Source: an uncultured Bacteroidales bacterium (GTDB lineage Bacteria > Bacteroidota > Bacteroidia > Bacteroidales > WCHB1-69). Taken from it: a stretch of DNA of 28,469 nucleotides. The DNA is taken from contig CALECM010000066.1 in the NCBI GenBank assembly GCA_937949745.1, forward strand, positions 1 through 28,469, in the 5' to 3' direction. The position numbers were made by a program, and so were the translations under genes. The notes under the pieces were generated by a model. It saw only the letters and a program-made list of their open reading frames with translations. It was not told the origin of the DNA and did no database searches. Below are positions 14,812 to 26,800 of this stretch, one piece after another (within the stretch, counting starts at the first letter, position 1; every line of letters starts with the position of its first letter).

Positions 14812-17800
14812 TTATTTAACGATGATTTTATGGACAAATACCTGTGCATCGTGAGTAGTAATTCTGACAACGTAAGTTCCCGGAGCCACTCTTACCGGTA
14901 ATTCAGTAATGGTTTGACGGGTTACGGTATTGAGCAGGATTCTTCCGGTGATGTCATAAAGTTCGATTTTCGCATCCACCGCTTCGTCATAGCCCGTTTC
15001 TATAAGGACACTGATCTGTTGATTAGCTTCCACAGGATTAGGATAAACCATTACGCGCATATTGCGGCCGCTGCTTACGGAAACCGGACAACTTTCATCA
15101 TAGGAGCCGTTTTCATAATAAGCCCTTACGGTGTATTCCCCGTTAAGTCCGCGCGGATTATGGTAGTATTGGTTAGTTCCGTCGGTACGAATCGGCTCTC
15201 CATTGAGATACCATTGGTATGACCTGTATCTTTCATTCGTATTCTTGACAAAGATCACATCATCCCATTTCATACTGATCTGGAGGTTCTTTTCCTGGAT
15301 AGACACGATCTGGCTCGACAACGGACCTCCACAGAAACTGTTTACGATCACATGATAAGAACCTGCCATATCCGGGGCAAAGGTTGCCGTATACGTACTG
15401 GCTCTGGCTCCCGGGATCGGGTTTCCGTTAAAGTACCATTGGTAGGTCAGGTCTTCACCCACGGCATCCACCGAAAGGTTAAGATCGAAATCGGTACATA
15501 AGGCGTCCGAAGATACCGGCTGTTGAGCTATCGCTAATGTCGGCACTACCCGGATTACGATCGGATAGGTAATCGTATAAGCCCCATAGCTAATAGTGAG
15601 ATCAACATCATAGTCACCTTGGATAACGTTGGCCGGCATCCTGACCGTAATTTCATTATCAGGCAGCAGCAACGGAGTCACTCTGTTCTGGAATCCAACG
15701 GCTATAGCTTCCGGAGAGAATCTCAACGTATAGTTCAACGGAAGATCCACCACTCTTTCATAATCGATGTAAATCTGCGCGTCGGTAATACATACTTTGT
15801 GGATCTCATCGATGATAAGCGTCGGCTTTTCATACACCCGGATGGTTACGGATCCTTCCACCTTATTAGGACAACCCACTGCATCGGTTACCCGGCTCAG
15901 TGTGATCGTAGTATCGGACATCGGGTATATCGTAAATACGTAAGGCGTATTGTAAACCGTCACGCTAACGCCGTTAGTGAATTCCACGAGCCATGGCGCC
16001 GTACCGGTAAGGTCGATGGTAATATCGGCACTGCTTCCCTGAAGGATCGTAATATCACCCGAAATATTGGCAGTCGGCATCGGATCCGTATTCACCGTGA
16101 TCACTTCAACCAGTGAAACCGACGAACATCCGCCTTCCACTACCTGAACATAATAGGTTCCGGCAACAGTAGCATCATAATTGTGATCGGTTCCGCGTTG
16201 CACCACTTCCGAATTGTTATACCAGATGTATTGCGCATTGGTGTAATCCTGGTTATTGGTTACGGTCAACGTCACGTGGCTTCCCGGTGCGCAGATCACA
16301 TTGTTTTCCGAGCTTGTATTAACGAAAGGTTTCGGTATAAAGCTGTTATCCCTGGTGATCGTCAAAGGAGCGGAAACAGCGGCACACGGTTCTTCGATCA
16401 CCTGCACCCTGTATTCGCCCGCCGTAGTGGCGTGGTAAATTTCATCGTTGGCATTCGGCACTAATACATTATTCCTGTACCATTGATAGGTAGGATTACT
16501 GTAAGATGCTTCGTTCTCAACGGTTAATATCACAACACCGTTATTACCGCAAATATTCTGACTGGACGGAGTGGCCGATACCACAACCTCGTTGATCTGG
16601 GAAGAAGATGACCTTACAGTTGTTCTCGCAGATACGGAAGCACAACCTTCATCCACCACCTGTACATAATATTCACCTGCAACCAGAGCTTCGTAGGTCG
16701 GGAATAATTCTTCCTGTACCAGTTGTGTTCCACGATACCAATGGTATACCGGATTTACATATTGCTGGTGATTAGATACGGACAACATAACGCTTCCGTT
16801 AGCCCCGCATATATTACCGCTTTCAGGTGCTTTAACAACCTGCGGTCTTGCGATGTTTCCGTTTTCTTTTCTTACCGTAATATTCACGGAGAACGCAGCA
16901 CATACTTCATCCACTACGATAAGCCTGTATTCACCTGCTTCAGTCGCATGGTAAATGATAGAATTGGCACCCGGGATCGCGATACTGTCTTTAAACCACT
17001 GGTAAACGGCATTTACATACTCGTCTTCATTGGTCAGTTTCAGTAATACAACTCCGTTATTGCCGCATATTACATTGTTATCCGGTATAGACACCACATT
17101 CGGTTCCGCGATAAAGGAAGCAGAAGGTATGGCCCTTTCAGGATCAGATAATGATGAGCAACCACCGTCTATCACCTGTACGTAATAATCTTCTTCGGAT
17201 ATTACTTCAATCGAAGGAACATAGCCTCTCTGGATAATTTGCGTACCCGTATACCAGATATAAGTAGGATTGCTGTACTGGTCGGTATTGGTCACATAGA
17301 TCAAAACGCTTCCGTTTTCACCGCAAATGTATCCCGAATCCGGAGTTTTAGCCAGAATAGGTTTCGCAATAAAGCTATTGTCTTTGGTTACATTGATCGG
17401 AAGTGAGAAGGCGGCACAATGATCCTGCATAACATGGATCCTGTATTCACCTGCTATGGTAGTGACAAGCATGGTTGAGGTTTCACCCTGAACAGGCTCG
17501 TTATACCTGTACCACTGATACGTAGCGTTCGGATAATCCTCGGCATTGGTCATTCTAAGAACAACAACTCCGTTCTCGCCGCAAATGTTTCTACTATCGG
17601 GAGTCGCAATAATGTATGGTTCGTTAATCGTGGTTGAAGAAGGCCTTACAAATTCGGATGTCGATACGGAGGAGCAGTCTCCTTCGATCACCTGCACGTA
17701 ATATTCTCCCGTAGCGTGTGCTTCGAAAGTAGAACGCGGACCGTTTTGAACGATTTCATTTCCATGGTACCATACATATGTCGCATTGTTAAATTCCGCT

Positions 17801-20800
17801 TTGTTGGTCACGGAAAGGAACACGCTCCCGAAATCACCGCAGAGGTAACCACTAACAGGATTTTTAGCCAGTAACGGTTGCGGGATATAGCTGTCGGCAT
17901 CCTTACGAATATTAATCGTACGGGAATTGGCAGCTCCGCCCACATCAATCACCTGCACCTGATAGTTACCCTCTTCACGGGCATGGTAAACGGTTGTGGT
18001 GGCACCCGGAATACGAATTCCATCTTTCAGCCATTGGAATTCAGGATTCTGGTAGTCTCCCGGATTGGTTACCCGAAGGATCACAACACCGTTATTACCG
18101 CATATCGTATTGCTTTCAGGCAGTGAAGTGATCAGAGGCGTGGGTACTACAACACCCGATTGCCTTAATACTTCAGGTTCAGACACAGCCGAACAACCAC
18201 CTTCCACAACTTGTACATAATAAACACCGGCTACGGTTGCATTGTAGGTAAATGAAGGATTGTTTTGGAGAATTTCAGTGCCACGGTACCATATATATGT
18301 CGGATTGGTATAGACAGAATGGTTATTTACCGTTAAAAGTACGCTACCGCCCTCACTGATAATTCCTGTAGCCGGTGATAAGTCCAGAGTCGGTCTTTCA
18401 ATAAAACCGTTATCTTTAGTTACATTTATACTTGAAGAATACGTTAAGCAATCGCCATCCTCAACCCTGATACTATAGCTTCCGGCTGTAGTCGCCTGGT
18501 AAAGGACAGTATTAGCCCCTGCAATAGCCACATCATTTCTGTACCATTGGTAAGAAGCGTTCGCATAATCGTCTTCATTGTCTAATCTTAAGATCACTAC
18601 TCCGTTATTTCCGCAAATATTATTGGATTGGGGAATAGCCGAGATACGGGCTCTCGCAATATTGTTACCTGAATTCCTTACATTGACACTCGTCGAAACC
18701 GAGGAACATCCGCTTTCCACAACCTGTACATAGTAAACTCCCGTAGTAGAAGCCAGGTAGGTAGAGAGAGGTCCGTTTTGAACTACATCAGTTCCATGAT
18801 ACCAAATGTAAGTAGGATTCGTATAGTCGGACGCATTGCTAACCTGGAATTCCACGTTACCACCGTCACCGCATAACAACGCGCTTTCAGGTATGGAGAT
18901 CAGTTCCGGCCTGTCGATATCACCACCGTTTTGAGTGATTACAATCTGTTCAGAATAGATCTCGTCGAACGGAGTTTCAACCTGTATCCTGTAATTACCT
19001 GCCTGTGTGGCGTGATATACGATAGCAGTCGCGCCGGGTATTACTACATCATTCCTGTACCATTGGAAGATCGGGTTATAATAAACGTCCGCATTTTCCA
19101 GTCTCAATACAACCACGCCATTAACACCGCAAATAGTATTGCTGGCAGGTTGTGAGCTTACCTGAGGAGTGGCCAGACCGGAACGTCTTAATTCTTCCGG
19201 ATCTGAAATAGAAGAACAATTACCGTCAACCACCTCAACATAGTAAGTACCGGCAACATTAGCCTGATAAGTCGAAGTTCCGTTTTGTTCAACGATCTGC
19301 GTACCCATGTACCATATATAAGAAGGATTGGTATATACCGAATGATTGGTTACGGTAATCGTTACACTTTCACCATCGGTGATGATACCTGAAGCAGGTG
19401 ATAATGATAAGCGCGGTTTTTCAATATAGGTATTTTCTTTAGTCACATTTTTACCTACCGAGAAACCTCCGCAAAGTCCGTCCAATACCTGGATTTTATA
19501 TTCACCTTCCGATGTCGCATGATAGATGATATCCGTAGCACCCGTAATCGCAATACCATTTTTGTACCATTGATATGAAGGATTGGTATAATCACCCGGA
19601 TTGGTCAATCGTAAGGTTACAACTCCGTCATCACCGCAAATTACGTATTCTCCGGAAGAAGAAGCGATAACAGGTTTAGCGAATACCGCAGATGAAGTTC
19701 TGAGTTGTACGGTTTCGGATACGGATGAGCATCCTGATTCCGATACCTGTACGTAATAAGTACCCTCAGTTTCAGCTTCGTAAGTCGGAACCGCACTGTT
19801 TTGTACAATGGTAGTTCCTTTAAACCAGATATAGGTAGCGTTTCTGTATGAAGAGCTGTTAGCTACGGATAACAGTATACTTCCGTATTCACCGCAGATA
19901 TATTCCGTATCAGGATTCCTGGCAATTACCGGCTTGGTGATGGAACTGTTGTCTTTCGTCACACTACGTGATAATGAGTACGCACTGCAATCTCCGTCGG
20001 TTACTCTCAACGTATAACTTCCTGCTTCGGTAGCCTGATAAATTTCAGTTACGGCTCCCGTAATGGCGATATCGTTCCTATACCATTGATAAACAGGCTG
20101 TGTATAGTCGCCGGCATTGGTTAATTGCATAATAACCACTCCATTGGCACCACATACATTGTATCCGCCGGAAGTAGAAGCGATTTCAGGTCTGTTGAAA
20201 TTACCGGTCGTGATTCTCACTTCTTTGGTTATGGAAAGTGAAGAACAGGTTCCGTCGATTACCTGGACGTAATAATCGCCTTCGGCTGAGGTTTCAAATA
20301 TGGAAGAAGTACCTTCCTGTACGATTCCGTTAGCGTTATACCATACATAAGTAGCATTGTTATATTGTGAAGCATTATTGACGCTTAGAGTAACAACGCT
20401 GCCTTCACCGCAAAGATAACCGTTAGCAGGTGTCAATGCTAATTCAGGTTTCGCAATATAACTGTTATTCTTCCTGAGGTCGATGGTACGTGAGAATGCC
20501 GCACAACGGTCATCCACTACCTGGATACGGTATGCACCGGCTTCAGTAGCGTGATATATGGCAGTATTTGCATCCGGTATCATGATATCATTCCTGTACC
20601 AGATATAGATACCGTTCTGATAAACTTCAGGATTGGTCAGACGAAGCGTGATAACTCCGTTTTCTCCGCAAATTTCAGCAGCATCAGGTCTTACTTCAAC
20701 CAATGGTTTTTCGATTTCCGTAGCACTGGTATTCACTGCCCTTGGCACGGATAATGCCGAACATTCGTTTTCAGATACCTGGATACGATAGGACGCTCTC

Positions 20801-23800
20801 TCGAAAGCTTCGTAAGAAGATCCGGTAGCACCCTGGATCGGCATATTATTTTTATACCACTGGTAAGTAGGATTATTGTATTCGTCAACATTGGTGAGAT
20901 AGAGCATTACACTTCCCTGCGTACCGCAGATAAGTCCGTTCACAGGTGAAGTTTCAACTTTCGGTTTTGGAATTTCATCCCCGCTGCCGATCAGGGAAAC
21001 CACATCGGAGAAGGCGCCGCAGGAACCTGCCACAACCTGTAACCTGTAATCTCCGCCTAACTCGGCTTCATAAGTAGGGCTGGTAGCTCCGGCGATAAGT
21101 TCATTATTATAGAACCACTGGTAGAATTTAGTACCCGAACCGAAGTCACTCTCGTTGCTGAACATTAACAATACACTTCCGTGTTCACCGCAAACTTTCG
21201 TTCCGGATGCGGCTACGATCGGTTTAATGGCGGTATTGTTAGATTTATTCACGATAAGTTCATCAACGGATACGGCGCCACAACCACCTTCAATTACCTG
21301 AGCGGTGTATGTTGCCCTGGTTTCCGCCTGATTCTCATATTTTACTTCATAGGTATTGCCGGTAGCACCCTGGATCAGAAGGCCGTTTTTATACCAGCGA
21401 TAAGTTGCATCTTCATAAGCACCTCGGTTGTATACATAAAGTATTACGCTACCGTCGTTACATAAGATACCGCTGGAAGGTGTCATCCTGATATCGAGTG
21501 GTTCAATAAAAGAAGCAGGAGTTTTGGTAACCTGGTAACTCTGGGAAACACCCAAACAGCTTTCACTATTCACCCTGTCATAAACCCTCAGTTCGTATAA
21601 ACCGGCTTCAGTTGCATTGTAATACGGGAAATTGCTGTTAGCGATCACCACGTTATTCCTTCTCCATTCGAAACGGGCACCGGAAGTGAAATCGCTAATA
21701 TTTAAGAGACTCATATAAACACTGCCGTTCACACCGCAAATATCAAGGGATTGCGGTTCTACTGACAGAAGCGGGGTAGCCGTCGGGCATACACTTTCTT
21801 TTACTTCGATCTCATTAGACCATGCCGCTTTTCCTGTCTCTACCACTAACAGTTTATAGAATCCCGGAACCGTAGCACTATAGGTAAAGTCGGTACCTTG
21901 TTGTACAACCGTTTCACCATCCTTAAACCAATAATATTGAGGTGAAGTATAGGAACCCGGGTTCTGTAACGTCAGGAGTACGGGGTTACCGCCCACGATC
22001 ATAGCATCACTCGGGGTGGCGGCGATACGTGGCGGATCTATGGTACAGGAACTGTTTCTTCTTATCGTAACCGTTCTTGAAACCGCATAGCAATCTATGG
22101 TTGCCACTTCGATATAATAGTCACCTGCCTGGGTTACGGAAAGCACCGTACCGGTTTCACCGGATATAGGCATTCCGTTTTTATACCACTGATAAGCAGC
22201 TCCGGTATAGGAAGCGCTGTTTGTAAGCCTGATAACGGCCACGCCATTATTCGCGCACACATCGTTAGATTCCGGATATACAGTGATTTCAGGAGTGGAG
22301 ATAGAAGACGATCCCATGGTGAGAGGAATTCTTTCCGATGTCGCGGAACAGGTGTTACCATCTATCACCTGTACGAAATATCTTCCGCCTGCCGTAGCCA
22401 CATAACTCGGAACCGCACTTCTCTGTACTTCTTCCGATCCGCGGTACCAAATGTAGGTAGCCTGATCATAAGAAGAGGTATTGGTTACCGTTAAACGGAT
22501 ACTGCCGTTTACGCAGATTTCCGTTTTATCAGGAGATTTTGACACCAAAGGTTTGTCTATGGAATAAGAAGTATTCGTTCTGATATCCTCTTCAGCAGAC
22601 ATGACCATACAACCGCCGTCAATAACGACAATACGATATTTTCCTGCCTGGGTTACTTCATATATTTCTTCGGTAGCATTAGGAATAGCAAAATTATCTT
22701 TATACCATTGGTAGGTTGCGCCGGTGAAATCCGCAGCATTGGTAAAGCGTAAGATCACACTTCCGTCGTTACCGCATATACCTCCGGAAGGAATACGGCT
22801 AACCAATGGTCTTTCGAGACCGGGAACATTGCTGGTTCCGATTGACTGGACATCAGAATAATTCTTACATCCGGCTTCGGATACCCTCACCCTGTAGTTG
22901 CCTGCGGCCGTTACTTCCAAAGCAGCTCCGGTCTGACCCGGAATGATCGTATTACCGTCATACCATTCATAAGAAGGATTCAGGTAAACCTGCCTGTTGC
23001 TTACCTGCAACAGGATAGCGCCGTTAGGGGTGCATACAACGGATGAACCGGAAGGCACAACGGTCAATATCGGTTTTTCCGCATCACAACCCGTCGTTAC
23101 GTCCAATTCTCTGGAAGACCATCTCGCACAATCATGATCAACAACTAATAAACGGTATCTTCCTGTCTGGGTAGCAGCATAAGTTAAAGTATTTTCAGCT
23201 ACGATTTCCGAAGTACCCCTGAACCAATAATATTTTACGCCCGAACTGTAAGCCGCGCTATTATTGAAGCTCAGTGTTACCGAGCCACCGGACGGTATTT
23301 CACCGTCGGTCGGGAACATAGAAATATTCGGATCTGCAATAGAACCGCTTCCCGGGTTCTTAATAACGGTTATCGGGGTTGAAATAACTCCGCAGTCACC
23401 GGAAATGATCTGTAAATAATAAGTACCCGCTTCACTCACGGAAAGTACGATATCATTTTCGTTTGCCATCGGTTCGTCATTCCTGTACCATTGGAAAGAA
23501 GCTCCGGTGTATTGGATAGCATTGTTCAATCTGAACACTACCACACCGTAATCTCCACAAATGGTTTTATTAATGGATTCAGGATAGCTTACCACATCCG
23601 GAACTACGATAGTGGTTCCCGAAGGAGTCAACACTTCGCGGCGGGATGTTGCAGAACATGTTCCGTCAATTACCTGCACGAAATAAGTACCTTGTTCCGT
23701 AGCCACGAAATCAGTACCGTCTCCTACTCTCAGGTCATCTTTATACCATACATAACCCGCAGAAGAAGGATATTCATTCGTATTGGTTACACTTAACCTG

Positions 23801-26800
23801 ATACTTCCGTTAGTACAAATCGTATTTCTGTCGGGAGTCTTGGACACGAGAGGTTTCCTGATCGCACCCGACTGGGATATTACATTTTCTTCCACCGACA
23901 TGGCCAGGCAATTACCATCCCTTACCACTACACGGTATCTTCCGGGTTGGGTAACTTCATAGATCCTGCCGTTCGCATTCGGTATCTCATAATTATCTTT
24001 AAACCATTGGTAATTAGCACCCTGGAATTCCTGGACATTGGTGAAAGTCAGGATAACACTTCCCGAAGCTCCGCACAAGTTACCATTAACCGGTGTTCTC
24101 GCTACCAAAGGCTTAATTGTAGCATTGTTATTTGTTGTAATCGGGATAGCCGGATTGGAAACTTTCCGACAGCCATCCGTAATCGCTACCTGGTATAATC
24201 CGTCATCCTGGGCAGAAAGTTCTAGTGTAGAACGTGTCTGTCCGCCGATAGGCGAATTATCTTTATACCATTGGTAAGCGGGAGTTATATACTGGTCACG
24301 GTTACTTACCTGTAACAGAACAGAACCGTTGGCGCCACAAACATTCGTGATGTCATATACAGCCGTTACGACAGGATCTGCGATATGGCACATACCATCT
24401 ATGGTAACCTGTTTTAAATCGGACCAGCTGGCACAAGTACCATCTACGATAAGTAAACGATAATCACCTATTTCATCCGTAGTGTAGGACAATTCGTTCG
24501 CACCCTGCCTGATTACGGATGCCGTGCTTTCGAACCTGTTAAGGTCGCCTTTGAACCAATAGCAATAGCGTCCCGGGTAAACATTCGGATTTTCCAGTTG
24601 CAATACAGCTGATAAACCTTCTACGATACGTCCGTCTTCCGGATCTATGCTAAGGTCGGGTTTCGGGATAAACGAGCTGGAAGATTTCACCACAGAAACC
24701 GGGTCAGAAACCGCAGCACATTCAAAGTTTTTCACTTCCACGTAATAAGAACCTGTTTCAGTGGCTGAATAGATAATACCGGTCGCCTGTGCGATCGCGA
24801 TACCGTCTTTGTACCATTGATAAGTGGTTCCGGGTGCATAAGTATTACTTAATCTTAATACTACCACGCCGTTCTCACCGCATACGATCTTATTTCCGTT
24901 AGCAGGATCGGCAGGATAAGTCGCGATTACTGGTGTATTGATATAGCCACCTCCCGAATTGAGAGTAGTAGTTTCCGAAACTGCGGCACAACTGTTTTCA
25001 ATTACCTGAACCATATATTGACCCGCCTCGGTAGCCACAAAACCTGAAGTAAGGGAACTACGCTGAACCTGTCTGTCTCCTTTGTACCATACATATACCG
25101 CATTACTTGCGTAATCGGATTTATTGGATACATCCAGGCGGATACTGCCGTTGATACAAATATCGTAACTGTCGGGCGACCTGGAGATTTCAGGCTGTGT
25201 AATGTGACCCGAAACTCTTCTCACATCTTCCTCAGCCGACATGGCCATACAACCATTATCCTCTACCACTACGCGGTATTTACCGGGTTCCGTTACTACA
25301 TAGATCAGTTCGGTAGCATTCGTAATTGCATAATTATCTTTGTACCATTGGTATCTGGGAGAGGTATATTCCTGAACATTGATAAAGCTCAGGATAACAC
25401 TTCCTTCCGAACCGCAGATATCGCCATTCGGGATTCTTTCCACGAAAGGTTTGGCAATCTCGCTGGATACACGTACAATTGTTTCAGTCAGGGAATAGTT
25501 ATAACAATCCGCGTCGGAAACCTTCACATGATAAGTACCATCCTGGGTTACTTCGATAGTAGGTGTGTTTCCGCCTATGGCTACGTTATTTCTATACCAT
25601 TGATAGGTCGGATTGGCGTATACGTTGCGGTTGCTCACCTGAATCAGGGCAGATCCGTTGGTTCCGCAAATCCGGTTTTGGGCCGGAATTACATTTAATT
25701 CCGGCTTTGCCAAAACACAAGAGGCTTCTCTTACATCGATATCATTAGACCATCTCGCACAACCGTTATCTTCCACTAATAAATAATAGGTACCGGTTAC
25801 GGTAGCTTCGTAAGTAAGGACATTGGATTGTAACAAGGTAGTCTTTTCATTGGTAAACCAATGATATAAAGGTTGGGTGTAAGCATTAATATTGGCAAAA
25901 GTCAGAGCTACGGGATCATTTTCGATCATCTCTTCCGGATCAAGCGTTACCAAAGGCAGGCTGATCGAAGAGCCGTTCTGTTTTTGTATAGTTACAGGAG
26001 TTGAAGATGCTCCGCAAGACTGGCTGATCACCTCGAGGTGATAATCACCGGCTTCGGTGGCGGAATAAGTCACGGAAGTAGCGCCGGCAACAGGCATATT
26101 ATTTCTATACCATTGATAGGTAGCACCGGCCGGGTATGTCGTTGTAAGCCTGAGTACCACTACCCCATCTTCCCCGCAAATCATATTGGTGGAAGGATAG
26201 GTTGTGATTACCGGAGCAGTAATGGTTGATCCTGACATCCTGAGAGTTTCTTTTTCCGAAACTGCCGAACAGGTATTGCCATCCACAACCTGTACAAAAT
26301 AGGTTCCTGCGGTTGTAGCAAAGTAATACGGACTTGGACCATCCTGTACGATTTCAGTATTCTTATACCAGTAATAGGTAACATTGCCATAAGAAGAAGC
26401 GTTGGCTACTTCCAGGCGAATTGAACCATTATTACAAATCTCATCCTGATTCGGATTTTTGTTCAAGCGTGGTTTTTCAATATTTCCGGTTCCCGGTACT
26501 ACCGAGATTTGGCCGGAAATCGCGCTGCAATTTCCTTCTCCAACGAAGAGACGGTATTGACCCGGAGCAGTAGCTTCATAAATAATACTACCCGCACCCG
26601 CGATCGGTTCATTATCTTTATACCATTGGTAAGTAGCACCGGTAAATTCTTCCGGATTAGTCAGTCGTAGAATAACCGCTCCGTCATTTCCACAAATAAC
26701 CGCACCGGTCGGATGAGCGGAAATTAACGGTTTAACAGGCATCGTACCGGTACTATTTACTACGTTATAGCTTCTGGAATATACGATACATCCTTTGTCG

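Noticed and set aside
15619..16116. Open frame of 165 codons on the + strand
   Set aside because: It lies opposite the giant repeat gene, has no recognisable domain, and similar shadows (for example 25204-25698) recur with the repeat period.
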